Source: JAVBRU01 sp031547595
Lineage (GTDB): Bacteria > Bacillota > Clostridia > Christensenellales > Aristaeellaceae
DNA length: 64,000 bases
Assembly: GCA_031547595.1 (NCBI GenBank)
Contig: JAVBRU010000038.1
Location: 1 to 64,000 of the forward strand
Direction of reading: 5' to 3'
A program made the translations under genes and the position numbers. Under the pieces are notes generated by a model that did not search any database, was not told the origin of the DNA, and saw only the letters and a list, made by a program, of their open reading frames with translations. The first letter of the stretch is position 1, and every line of letters begins with the position of its first letter. This document shows, piece after piece, positions 7,177-16,050 of the stretch.

Positions 7177-9312
7177 TTATCGGTAGATATAGTCCCCCGC
7201 CCTGTACTTGGGCGGGATCACCGGCACCTGGATAAAGGACTGATATTGTCCGCCTGTATAAATGATCTGGCGTCCATGGTTGTCGGTATCCCAGGCAAGG
7301 GGCTCAAACCAGCCCTCCCGGATATACCGGCCCGCAATTTGCACCCGCAGTTTCTCCCCCTTATGCCAGATGCGCGCGCTGGGCACAATTTCGATATCCA
7401 CCGGCACAATCTCGCCGGGCTGCACCTTCAGTTCCCTGCGATGCGCCATCACAGGCTGCACCAGCACGCCATTCACGCTTTGGCACTCCTTCGGGTCGAG
7501 CTCTCTGTGAGAAATGCGGCATTTGCCCCAAGCGCCGGGGTGGGGCTCATTGATGGTGTGCCACGGAATCCAATTGCCCTCAGCATCTGCCTTTTGAATG
7601 TTGATAAACATATCCATGTCGTTGTAGGCCTCGGCTGCCACATACAGATGCAGATACATATAGCCCGTCAGTTCGGTATCCTCCGGGAAGGCCATGTCGA
7701 ACTCCACCTGTTCGGTATTTCCGTCGTAGGCCACATGCGCCGGGGCGGTTACCGGCACATCCCGTAAAGCCAGATTCTTTGCATCGGAAGCATCAAAATA
7801 ATACTTCACATACTGGGTGCGTTTCAGCGGGAACTCCTTTTCTGCCCGGCGCACCTGATAATCGCAGTCATAAGCATCCATGATATCCAGCCGCACGCGG
7901 GGTGTCATTTCCCAGCCATTGTGAATGTCCTTCAGGTAACGGTCGTAAAACCGCTTCAAGTCCTCCAGATTCTCGGGTGTATAGGTATCCGGCCATTCAA
8001 AATCCCGGTGCGCGCGAAGCCACTTCTGCTTGGTTTTGGCCTTGCGGAAGGCTTGGATGGAGCCGCGCAGATGGAAATGAGAAAAGCCTGCCGTCTGGTA
8101 TACCGGGCAAACCACCTTGTTGAAATCGGGGCGTTTGTCCTCCCAATAGCCGTTGATCAGCGGGTATTTTTCCGCCATGTCCACCTGGCTGTCCACACCG
8201 CCTGTGCCGGTGACCTGGGCCGAAATAAATTTGTTGAAGGACAGGGCCGGGACGCCGCCTTCAAAGAAGGATTCGCGGTATAGGTCTGTGGTGGATTCCC
8301 AGGGCGCGATGCACTTGAGGTGCGGCGGCTGCAGGGAGGCAATGCCCCACTGATGCATGGCAACGCCGCTGTTGCCGCTCATCCCCACATTGCCGTTGCA
8401 CCACCACTGCGTGCCTGCCCATTCCACAAAATCGTATCCGTCCTCCCGGTCCTGGTGGGTGAATATGTGCACATTGCCTTCGCTGTGGCCTGCGCCGCGC
8501 ACATCCACATTGGCAACAACATAGCCGTTGTAGCACCAATACATCGGGTCGGGCGATTCAAACTTGGCCAGGTTGGATACGGTGTGGGGCGGCACGCCCA
8601 TGATCTGCCACTCGCTCATGCCCTCGCCGGGGCGCTTTCCAAACCAGCTCCAGCTCACAATCACAGGATATTTCCGGGTGGTATTGGCGGGACGGAAAAT
8701 ATCGCAGTAGATGGTGATGCCGTCCCGCATTTTCACTCCCACATCCTGGTCGCACATGATGCCGGGCGCCGCCTCATAGGTGCGCTGCTGAAAAGCGGGG
8801 CAAAAGCCCTGCCCCATCCGCGCCATCGGGTCCTCCGAGGCTGCCAAATCCACGCTGGTATCGATGGCGGAGGGCTTTCTGGCCACCATATAAACAGCCT
8901 CCAGTTCTTCGCCGCAAAAGGTTTCTTTCAGGATAAAGCGCTCGCGGGTGTCCAGCTCATCATCATGATCGCTCTTGGCCTTCGCAGGGGCCGAAGCCAC
9001 GGGAGCAGGCGCAACCGGAAGGGGGGCAGGAATCTGCACAGGGCTCTCATGCCGCTCGTCGCTTTCGCCCAGGCATTCGGTCAGCACATAATTCACCGCT
9101 TCTCCAATGGTTTTTTGGCGGCGGAAAGACATAAAGGGCACTTCGATGTCAAACGCGTCCTCCAGGTAGGTTGTGATCTGGGAAATTTGCGTGGATTTGG
9201 CGCGGCAATCCTCCACAAACCGGGTTTCATCCGTTAATTCTTCTGGTTTCTTACTAAAAAGCGGCGCGGCGCGCTCCACCAATTTTTGAAAAATTTCTTG
9301 CTTCAGGCCCAT
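7177..9312 (-). CDS. Acyl-carrier-protein domain fused to a CocE/NonD-family alpha/beta hydrolase
   Basis: The 711-residue protein has two parts. Residues 1-85 look like an acyl carrier protein: an opening helix, the loop DETRFVED, a candidate phosphopantetheine Ser at residue 40 (CRAKSTQISQ) and then TYLEDAFDIEVP, matching the helix after the attachment Ser in ACPs. The usual DSL motif is replaced by KST. A Pro/Ala-rich linker follows (about 88-110). The remainder is a CocE/NonD-type serine hydrolase: VKMRDGITIYCDIFRP, VDVRGAGHSEG, a nucleophile region GNVGMSGNSGVAMHQW near residue 310, and a C-terminal jelly-roll-like domain. No signal peptide is present, so it acts in the cytoplasm. The ATG at 9312 has GGAGGAG seven bases upstream; an ATG at 9357, also with a site, would add 15 residues. 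It heads the operon and is followed by acpS. Confidence 0.85.
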   Translation of the reverse strand: MGLKQEIFQKLVERAAPLFSKKPEELTDETRFVEDCRAKSTQISQITTYLEDAFDIEVPFMSFRRQKTIGEAVNYVLTECLGESDERHESPVQIPAPLPVAPAPVASAPAKAKSDHDDELDTRERFILKETFCGEELEAVYMVARKPSAIDTSVDLAASEDPMARMGQGFCPAFQQRTYEAAPGIMCDQDVGVKMRDGITIYCDIFRPANTTRKYPVIVSWSWFGKRPGEGMSEWQIMGVPPHTVSNLAKFESPDPMYWCYNGYVVANVDVRGAGHSEGNVHIFTHQDREDGYDFVEWAGTQWWCNGNVGMSGNSGVAMHQWGIASLQPPHLKCIAPWESTTDLYRESFFEGGVPALSFNKFISAQVTGTGGVDSQVDMAEKYPLINGYWEDKRPDFNKVVCPVYQTAGFSHFHLRGSIQAFRKAKTKQKWLRAHRDFEWPDTYTPENLEDLKRFYDRYLKDIHNGWEMTPRVRLDIMDAYDCDYQVRRAEKEFPLKRTQYVKYYFDASDAKNLALRDVPVTAPAHVAYDGNTEQVEFDMAFPEDTELTGYMYLHLYVAAEAYNDMDMFINIQKADAEGNWIPWHTINEPHPGAWGKCRISHRELDPKECQSVNGVLVQPVMAHRRELKVQPGEIVPVDIEIVPSARIWHKGEKLRVQIAGRYIREGWFEPLAWDTDNHGRQIIYTGGQYQSFIQVPVIPPKYRAGDYIYR

Positions 9313-9371
9313 GGAAACTCCTCCGTCTCGTACCAAAATAGAATGACAGTTACGCATGTTTCTCCTTTTTT

Positions 9372-9400
9372 ATTGTATCTGCATACAAAAAAGAATCCAA
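9372..9400 (-). promoter_or_regulatory. Promoter of the ACP-hydrolase operon
   Basis: The -10 TACAAT lies at 9372-9377 and the -35-like TTGGAT at 9395-9400, 17 bases apart on the minus strand. The -35 lies inside the stem of the rhamnosidase-operon terminator, so terminator and promoter share DNA. A TGTCGGAT-type box lies 45 bases upstream of the -10, as in five other promoters here, and this fixed spacing is what raises confidence in this promoter. Confidence 0.6.
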
Positions 9401-9418
9401 TGTCATTTCATTGGATTC
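9385..9418 (-). terminator. Rho-independent terminator of the ABC/GH3/GH78 operon
   Basis: A perfect 10-bp stem (9393-9402 with 9409-9418) and a 6-base loop are followed on the minus strand by TTTTTTGT. It lies 51 bases after the GH78 stop codon. The same DNA carries the -35 of the next operon. Confidence 0.85.
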
Positions 9419-9436
9419 ATCCGGCATATTATCATA
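9416..9436 (-). promoter_or_regulatory. TGTCGGAT-type box, copy 1 (ACP-hydrolase operon)
   Basis: Read on the minus strand the core is ATAATATGCCGGATGA, differing in a few bases from the copy at the GH2 gene (ATAAATTGTCGGATGA). Its GGAT begins 45 bases upstream of the -10 TACAAT. It is the most divergent of the six copies (TGCC in place of TGTC) and is supported mainly by the identical spacing. Confidence 0.55.
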
Positions 9437-9468
9437 TCATCAAAAAATTGACCCGGGCATTGGGTTTA

Positions 9469-12162
9469 TCAAAGTGCTTCCAATGCCTTCAATAATTCCT
9501 GCGTGTCTCCCCCCGGCAAAGCCGCAAAAGGGGTGTTCAGCAGCGCGGCCAGCGGCATGTTATGCATCGGTGCAGGCACACGCTGGGGATCGATGTCAAA
9601 GGAAGAAAGCACCATCCGGCATTTTTCGTTTGCTTCCATATCGCTCAGTGCCGTCGCCAGATCAAAGCGCTGACGGATCGGCCTGGCCGGTTTATACTGG
9701 TAGTGATACGTACCCGCTGTCAAATGCACCACAACCTCGCTGCCCGGCAATGTCAATTCCGCCTCCGCGCCAAAGGGCACCGTCACATCCAACGCCAACC
9801 CGCCCGCGTCATCCACCCGCCAGGCCACCCTGTATTCTCCGACGGCAGAAAGATAGGCCATATCCAGCCTGGACAGCCGCCAATGTGGCCGGGGCGTCAA
9901 TGCCGCCTTCCGAAAGCCCGGTGCCAGGGGGCGAAGCCCGGCCAAATCTGCATACATCCATTCCGCCACGCAGCCATAGCTGTAATGGTTCAGGCTGTTC
10001 ATGTTCACTTCGTTGCATTGCCCATCGGTATTCACACTGTTCCAGCGCTCCCACACAGTGGTGGCCCCCAGCTTCACCGCATACAGCCAGGACGGGTAAT
10101 CCTCCTGCAGCAGCAGCGCCACCGCCAGATCGTGATATCCGTTTTCGCTCAATGCGCGGCAAAGCACGCTGGTGCCCACAAAGCCTGTGCGTAAATGCGT
10201 TTTAACCGCCTTCAGCTTGTCGGCCAGGGCATCGGCACATCGCTTTTCTGTGCCGGGGGGGCAAAGCTGCCATGCAAGCGCCAATGCATAACCACATTGG
10301 GTGGTCACCGCCAAGCGTCCTGCGGCAGTGAAATATTCTTTCTGCAGCGCGTCCAGCACTGCCCGCGCCCTGTTGCCATAGCAAATCGCGTCCTCGTTGT
10401 ATCCCAAAGCAAGGGCGGCCTTCGCAGTCAATGATGCCGACCGGTAGTAGCAAGCCGAGGCGATGTAATCATCCGGCGTGCCCCCCTTAAAGCTGCCCTG
10501 GTCTTCATTGTCCAGGCCCAGCCAATCCCCAAAATGAAAGCCGCCCCGCCAGAGGTGGGTGTTGCCGCTTTGTTCATCCTGATGGATGACCCAGTCCACC
10601 CAGGCCTTCATACCGGGATATTGGCAGCGCAGCATGGCCAAGTCCCCCGTGGCTTCATACAGCATCCAGGGCATAAACGCCGCCGCGTCACTCCAGAAGG
10701 ACGAAACGCTTTCTTCGCCAAAGGCAGGCACCACAATCGGCGCAGCGCCGCCGCGGCGCGTTTGCTCCAGCCGCAGGTCGGCCACGTATTTGTTCAAAAA
10801 TGCCGCCGCATCCGTCAGATACAGCGCTGTTGGCGCAAATACCTGCGCATCCGCCGTCCAGCCCAACCGCTCGGCACGCTGCGGGCAATCCGTGGGCACA
10901 TCCACATAGTTGGACCGTTGCCCCCACTGTATGTTTTCCACCAGTTTGTTCAGCATAGGCTGATGAAAATCCAGCATGCCTGCATCCTCCATGTCCGACC
11001 ACAGGGCGCAGGCAATAAAGTCTTCCAGCCGGGGGCTCTCGATGCCTTCCACCAGCACATACCGGAAGCCATAACAGCCGAAGTGAGAGCCCACCATCCG
11101 CGCTTCCCCATCGGATACATACGTAAAGGTCTGCTTGGCTGTGCCGAGGTTTTTGCGATACAATTCGCCCTCCTGCATCCATTCGCCATACAGCAGGCGC
11201 ACGGTATGCCCCTTGGGCGCATCGCAAGCAAAGCGCACAAAGCCGCTCATGTTTTGCCCAAAATCCAGTACCCATTGCCCGCAAGGCGTATGGAGCAGCG
11301 CCTTTGCCGGCAGCTCTCTTTGCACGCGCACAGCTGGCCCCGTCCTGTCACACAAGGGATGCTGCTCCTTTGGCAGTAGCACAGCGGGTTGCCAATCCAT
11401 TTTAGCACCTGGATCCCAGTTTTCTCCATCATACAGGCTGGGCGATGTTACGGCGCTGTCCGCCACCAGCCAATCCGCATCCGTGCCAATCACCTGCTCA
11501 CCCACATGCAGCTCCGCCAGCAGGGCATAATGATCGCCATAGGCGCAGCCCTGCTCCGCCAGGCCAAAGCGCCCCATATACCACCCGTCTGCCAAACATA
11601 CTTCCAACACATTTTCGCCGAGTGTCAGATATTTTTTGACATCAAACGTGTGCACCTGCACCCGGTCGGGATACAAAGTGCAGCCCGGCGTCAGGTATTC
11701 ATCCCCCACCTTTTGCCCATTGACAGACGCTTCATACAGCCCCAAGCCCGTGATATACAGCCGGGCATCTTGGGGCACATCGGGCACCTCAAAAATGCGC
11801 CGGAATACGGGCGCTTTCCCCCGGGGTGCACCCAGCCACTTCGCCTGCCAGGGTTCGTCCATCTTGCCTGTTTCAAAGGTGTTCCAATCGCTTGATGCCA
11901 TTTCGCCGGCATCCGTGCAAACCGTCACGCGCCAGGCATAGGCAGTGCGCGGCGTCAAGGCAATGGGCAGGCAGGTACCCAAGGAGTCCAGGCTGGCTTC
12001 GCCGCTGTCCCACAGGCTCTCCCCGGCCTTTTGCACCTCGATTTTAGACCACTGTGCCCGCGTCCCCTGGCTTTCTGCCACCTTCCAGGAAATCGACAGG
12101 CTGGGCAGCGCCGCCCCTAACGGGTTGGTGAAATGATCGATCTTACAGGAAATCATCTTCAT
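9469..12162 (-). CDS. Alpha-L-rhamnosidase, glycoside hydrolase family 78
   Basis: The 897-residue enzyme has the GH78 domain order: N-terminal beta-sandwich domains (about 1-320), an (alpha/alpha)6 catalytic barrel and a C-terminal beta domain. The general-acid motif DCPQRAERLGWTADAQVF is present near residues 425-442, and LEQTRRGGAAPIVVPAF follows. GH78 enzymes remove terminal alpha-L-rhamnose from glycosides and polysaccharides. No signal peptide is seen, so it works on imported oligosaccharides or glycosides. It is the last gene of the ABC importer operon, 43 bases after the GH3 gene, and a terminator follows. The ATG at 12162 is preceded by AGAGGATCAAGG; the longer frame would need a TTG. 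It probably cleaves rhamnosides taken up by the transporter in the same operon. Confidence 0.88.
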   Translation of the reverse strand: MKMISCKIDHFTNPLGAALPSLSISWKVAESQGTRAQWSKIEVQKAGESLWDSGEASLDSLGTCLPIALTPRTAYAWRVTVCTDAGEMASSDWNTFETGKMDEPWQAKWLGAPRGKAPVFRRIFEVPDVPQDARLYITGLGLYEASVNGQKVGDEYLTPGCTLYPDRVQVHTFDVKKYLTLGENVLEVCLADGWYMGRFGLAEQGCAYGDHYALLAELHVGEQVIGTDADWLVADSAVTSPSLYDGENWDPGAKMDWQPAVLLPKEQHPLCDRTGPAVRVQRELPAKALLHTPCGQWVLDFGQNMSGFVRFACDAPKGHTVRLLYGEWMQEGELYRKNLGTAKQTFTYVSDGEARMVGSHFGCYGFRYVLVEGIESPRLEDFIACALWSDMEDAGMLDFHQPMLNKLVENIQWGQRSNYVDVPTDCPQRAERLGWTADAQVFAPTALYLTDAAAFLNKYVADLRLEQTRRGGAAPIVVPAFGEESVSSFWSDAAAFMPWMLYEATGDLAMLRCQYPGMKAWVDWVIHQDEQSGNTHLWRGGFHFGDWLGLDNEDQGSFKGGTPDDYIASACYYRSASLTAKAALALGYNEDAICYGNRARAVLDALQKEYFTAAGRLAVTTQCGYALALAWQLCPPGTEKRCADALADKLKAVKTHLRTGFVGTSVLCRALSENGYHDLAVALLLQEDYPSWLYAVKLGATTVWERWNSVNTDGQCNEVNMNSLNHYSYGCVAEWMYADLAGLRPLAPGFRKAALTPRPHWRLSRLDMAYLSAVGEYRVAWRVDDAGGLALDVTVPFGAEAELTLPGSEVVVHLTAGTYHYQYKPARPIRQRFDLATALSDMEANEKCRMVLSSFDIDPQRVPAPMHNMPLAALLNTPFAALPGGDTQELLKALEAL

Positions 12163-12204
12163 GGGCCTTGATCCTCTCAAACAGCATAAAAAGAAAAATA
12201 GTAT

Positions 12205-13917
12205 TCACATTATTTTTGCATCCAGCATGCCGCAAAAAGGATCCACCGGGCTTTTGCCTGTGAAGGGGCTGCGGCCCATTGCCTTTTCTACAAAGGCGTC
12301 CACGCAGTATTCGTTGCTGGAATAACAGTTGACAACGGTTGAAATATAAGGCGCGTCCGCCAGATGATAAGGATTGGCAAAGGACACCAGCAGGGTGGGG
12401 ATATCCCGTACATACCAGGGCGCATCTGCCGCCATCAGGGTGATCCACTCCAACCGGCGGGTGGTGTGGTTGGAGCCGGTACCTACGTTGGCCACCACCA
12501 TGGCCAGATCAAACTTTCCCTTCATATCGGCCACACCGCTGGTGAATATCTCGCCGTTTTCCAGGGTGGCACGCTGATACACGCTCACCAAAAAGCCTTG
12601 CTTTTTCAAAGCCGCTTGCAGCGCAGGGCCTATGACGCCGTTATCCGAAAACGAACCGTCTTGTTTTTCGCCCAAAATAATCAACCGGATTCGCGGTGTT
12701 TTTTCTGGCGAAAGTGGCAACAGGTTTTGATTGTCTTTTACCATTGTGATGGCATCCTGCGCGCATTGCCGCGCCCAGGCGGTATGCTCATCGCACCCGA
12801 GGCAAGAGAACCCCTCGGCGGACGGCGCCAGCGTGCCCCGCTGTTTTCTATGGTGCAGCCTCGCTGCCGCCTTCACACCCAGAATGCGCGTCACGGCTTC
12901 ATCCAGCCGTTCTGGCGTAATTTGGCCGCTGTGCAGCCCGTCCCGGATGGCCTGATAATCCTCATCAATATTCTTGGTGAACAAAATCATATCAATGCCC
13001 GCCGCGATAGACATACGCAGGCATTCTGCGCGCGGGCGCAGCGCCTGATAGCCCACCATGGGCGTGGCATCCGTGATCAGCATGCCTTGAAAACCCAGCT
13101 CATCCCGCAGCACACCCTGCACCAGCTCATGGCTGGTGGAGGCCGGGAATATGCCAGCGGGTGTCAACGCAGGATTCTTTTCCATGCTTAGCGCAGGCTG
13201 CAGAATATGCCCCGTCATGGCGGTCAATACGCCCTGGCGGATCAGGCTTTTCCACACCTTTCCGTAGGTTTTGCGCCATTTGGCAGCGGAAAAGGAATTG
13301 AAAGTTGGGGTCAGGTGCTGATCGCGCTCATCTACGCCGTCCCCGGGGAAGTGCTTGACGCAGGCAATCATGGCCGGCTCGCATTCCCTCATCCCCTGGC
13401 AAAACGCCAGCGCCATATCCTTTACGGTGCCAGGGTCACTGCCAAAGGAGCGTACATTGGTAATGGGATTGCGCCAATTATAATCCACATCAATCAAGGG
13501 GCCAAAGTTCCAATTGCAGCCTACCGCGGCACCCTCTTTGGCACACACATACCCCAAGCGCCGGGCGTGCTCCACATCATCCGTGGCTGCCACCTGCATT
13601 TGCTTGGCAAAATGCGTGCCCTCCAGCGCCACGCCGTTGCCGCCGCTTTCTAAATTGGCCGCAACCAACAAGGGGATCGCCGACATTTCCTGCGCCGCCT
13701 GGCTGGCGGCCAGCACCTGCATGGCGGGTGCCGCTCTGTGCATGATGGCGCCGGGGTGATAGTGTTGTATAAGGGACGTCACCGCCTCGGGGCTGGGGGG
13801 CGTCAGGCAAAAAAGCTGACCGATTTTATCCTCTTGCGTCATGCGTTCCAACGTATCTATCACCCACGCTATATCGGGCGGGCTCAAGTGGTACGGAGCC
13901 GTTGCTAAATCAACCAT
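12205..13917 (-). CDS. Glycoside hydrolase family 3 enzyme (NagZ/beta-glucosidase-like)
   Basis: This 570-residue GH3 protein lacks a signal peptide. It carries the NagZ-like motif KHFPGDGVDERDQH near residues 210-223, whose His-Asp pair acts as acid/base in bacterial beta-N-acetylglucosaminidases. The predicted nucleophile Asp is in MLITDATPM near residue 298. The second half (about 360-570) is the GH3 C-terminal domain. GH3 also contains beta-glucosidases and phosphorylases, so substrate choice is uncertain; the first and last genes of the operon make a plant or host glycoside more likely than cell-wall recycling. It is 10 bases downstream of the permease gene and starts at an ATG with GAGGG eight bases upstream. 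Confidence 0.82.
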   Translation of the reverse strand: MVDLATAPYHLSPPDIAWVIDTLERMTQEDKIGQLFCLTPPSPEAVTSLIQHYHPGAIMHRAAPAMQVLAASQAAQEMSAIPLLVAANLESGGNGVALEGTHFAKQMQVAATDDVEHARRLGYVCAKEGAAVGCNWNFGPLIDVDYNWRNPITNVRSFGSDPGTVKDMALAFCQGMRECEPAMIACVKHFPGDGVDERDQHLTPTFNSFSAAKWRKTYGKVWKSLIRQGVLTAMTGHILQPALSMEKNPALTPAGIFPASTSHELVQGVLRDELGFQGMLITDATPMVGYQALRPRAECLRMSIAAGIDMILFTKNIDEDYQAIRDGLHSGQITPERLDEAVTRILGVKAAARLHHRKQRGTLAPSAEGFSCLGCDEHTAWARQCAQDAITMVKDNQNLLPLSPEKTPRIRLIILGEKQDGSFSDNGVIGPALQAALKKQGFLVSVYQRATLENGEIFTSGVADMKGKFDLAMVVANVGTGSNHTTRRLEWITLMAADAPWYVRDIPTLLVSFANPYHLADAPYISTVVNCYSSNEYCVDAFVEKAMGRSPFTGKSPVDPFCGMLDAKIM

Positions 13918-13927
13918 GCGAAATCCC

Positions 13928-14983
13928 TCATTTGTTTCCTTCTAATTCGGCCAGCGCCTTTTCTTTCTTCTCCCTAAACATTTTCACTTCCACCAGGCGA
14001 TAGGCATTGCCGGAATACGCAAAGAAGCAAATGACAATCAAACCCGACAGGATGGATTGCACCGAAGTAGATAGCCCCAGCGCCGCAAAGGCCGCCGTGA
14101 TTTCCGCCTGCACGATCGCGCCCATCACTACGCCGGTGTTCCGGTCGCCATGCTTCTCTAAAATATTGCCAATAAACATGGGCAAGAACGCGTTCTGCAC
14201 GTAACTGATGGAGCCAAGGCCAATCTTGGGTGTTGTTTTGCCAAGCACACTCATGTTTAAAACGCCTGCAACGGCCAGCAACCCGCCCGCTACAGCATAG
14301 CACAGCACCGCGTTTCTCTTTTCTCCAACGCCCACATTCACCGCAATCTCCTGGCCGGAGCGTAAGCTGCGCGTATTAAAACCAAAGGAAGTCAGGTTCA
14401 GCAATATATACAGGATCGCCAGAATGAAGAACATCATGATATAGATATACGGCGAGAACGCCCACACCAGCAGGTCATTCCGGCCCAAAAAGCTTACCCC
14501 TTCGGCATTGGACACCACAAAGCCCAAAGCCTCATACAGCATGCAAACGCCCAGAGAGCAAATCATCGGCGGAAGGCGCAGCGTGATGTACAGCAGGCCA
14601 TTGATTGCCCCTAAAATAATGCCAAAGAAAATAGAGATCATCAGCAAAAACAATGCCCCGCCAAAGCCCGACAGGTTCATTGTTTTGGTCAGCATCCCCC
14701 CCAGAATGACCGCCAACAGCATGGTAGCGCCCACCGAGAAGTCAAAGCGGCCGGAGGTCAGGTTATAGCTGATCGCCAGTGCAATACAGCCGGTGGTCAA
14801 TGCGGTGCGCAGCATGGAGGTCATGTTGGTGCCCACGCCAAAACGCGCGGCATTCGCTACCCCAAAATGCCCGGCAATGCGGCAAACCACAAACAGCACC
14901 CCATACACGATCACCGGAAGCGCAACCATCTTTGCGCACTTGAGCAGCCATTGGGAGGCTTTATTATTGTTCATCTGCTTCAT
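13928..14983 (-). CDS. Sugar ABC transporter permease (RbsC/BPD_transp_2 family), second permease
   Basis: This 351-residue integral membrane protein has about nine to ten hydrophobic helices. It shows features of the ribose/galactose-type permeases: SGRFDFSVGATMLLAVILGG near residues 90-109 and the cytoplasmic loop with SLRSGQEIAVNVGVGEKR near residue 230. It pairs with the permease encoded 10 bases upstream to form the membrane channel of the importer. The ATG at 14983 is close to its GGAGGG site (three bases); an ATG three codons later is an alternative. The charged tail (FREKKEKALAELEGNK) is cytoplasmic. It passes sugars delivered by the lipid-exposed binding protein encoded at 17747-18814. 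Confidence 0.88.
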   Translation of the reverse strand: MKQMNNNKASQWLLKCAKMVALPVIVYGVLFVVCRIAGHFGVANAARFGVGTNMTSMLRTALTTGCIALAISYNLTSGRFDFSVGATMLLAVILGGMLTKTMNLSGFGGALFLLMISIFFGIILGAINGLLYITLRLPPMICSLGVCMLYEALGFVVSNAEGVSFLGRNDLLVWAFSPYIYIMMFFILAILYILLNLTSFGFNTRSLRSGQEIAVNVGVGEKRNAVLCYAVAGGLLAVAGVLNMSVLGKTTPKIGLGSISYVQNAFLPMFIGNILEKHGDRNTGVVMGAIVQAEITAAFAALGLSTSVQSILSGLIVICFFAYSGNAYRLVEVKMFREKKEKALAELEGNK

Positions 14984-14993
14984 ACTCCCTCCA

Positions 14994-16034
14994 TCAGCGC
15001 GGCAGATACCGTGTGCGATAGGTTATGGACGTAATAAATGCCACCACCAGGAACATCACCGAGCGGACCATCTGGATGGCGCCGGCATCCAGCCCCATCA
15101 TGGCCAGGCCATTGTTCAGCACCGTAATAATCAAAGCGCCCACAACGGCAGCGCTGATTTTGCTGCGCGGGCCGCCGGACAAGGGCATGCCGCCCAGCAC
15201 CAATGCCACCACGATATCCGTGCCTACCGAGCCGCCTGTGCCCGAGGTGACCGTTTTGGTGTTCATCATCGAAACCAAGGCCGCCAGGGCCACGCCCACA
15301 CTGCCCAGCAGGAACGACTGGATGATCACCTTTTTGCCGCTGATCCCACTTTGGCCGCTGGCCAAGGGGTTGCCGCCTTGCAATTTGGCGCTTTTGCCTA
15401 TCTTGGTGTAATTGAACAGATACAAAGAGACCAAAAAGTACACCGCCACAAAGACAACATTCAATACATTCATGGTGTCGTTGGGCACATTCAGCACCTT
15501 TCGGATAGAAACCGTGGTGGTGGTGCCCATCATAAACAGGGCAATCGCGCTTAAAACGCTGGAAAACACAATGGTAACGATAAAAACCGGCAGCTCCAGA
15601 TAAGCGGCCACAAGGCCCTTCACCAGCGCAATGGCCACAGACACAGCCACAGTTACCACAATCATCACCACAGCGCTGCCCGTTGCAATCCCCGCCAGCG
15701 CCCCGGATACCGCAGACAGGCAAACGCTGCCGGACAACGACATATCCAGTGCGCCCGAGGCAAACGCGAACACCGCGCCGATGGCCACCAGGCAGGTGAT
15801 GGTAAACTGGCTGATGATCCGGGTCCAGTTTGCGCTCGTCATGAAACGCCATTCAGCCGGGGAAGCGGTTTTGGTCACATCAAACAGCAGCCAGAAAAAG
15901 GCCACCAGCAGCGCCAGGCCAAGCAAGGGAATCAAATTGGTCATCAGCTGCCGCCTGCGCACAGAGGCAGCCAGCTTCTGTTTTCCATGATCGTTTGCAT
16001 CCGGCGGCAGATTCTTGTTTTCAGCGGAATCCAT
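14994..16034 (-). CDS. Sugar ABC transporter permease (RbsC/BPD_transp_2 family), first permease
   Basis: This 346-residue membrane protein has a hydrophilic N-terminal tail of about 30 residues and then about nine to ten helices. The segment FASGALDMSLSGSVCLSAVSG near residues 90-110 is the permease family signature in the same place as in its partner. The loop KLQGGNPLASGQSGISGKK near 225 corresponds to the ATPase-contacting loop. It starts at an ATG with GGGAGGG nine bases upstream, 16 bases after the ATPase gene, and is followed after 10 bases by the partner permease. Two different permeases imply a heterodimeric channel, as in several autoinducer or sugar importers of this class. Confidence 0.88.
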   Translation of the reverse strand: MDSAENKNLPPDANDHGKQKLAASVRRRQLMTNLIPLLGLALLVAFFWLLFDVTKTASPAEWRFMTSANWTRIISQFTITCLVAIGAVFAFASGALDMSLSGSVCLSAVSGALAGIATGSAVVMIVVTVAVSVAIALVKGLVAAYLELPVFIVTIVFSSVLSAIALFMMGTTTTVSIRKVLNVPNDTMNVLNVVFVAVYFLVSLYLFNYTKIGKSAKLQGGNPLASGQSGISGKKVIIQSFLLGSVGVALAALVSMMNTKTVTSGTGGSVGTDIVVALVLGGMPLSGGPRSKISAAVVGALIITVLNNGLAMMGLDAGAIQMVRSVMFLVVAFITSITYRTRYLPR

Positions 16035-16050
16035 TTTCTTTGCCCTCCCG

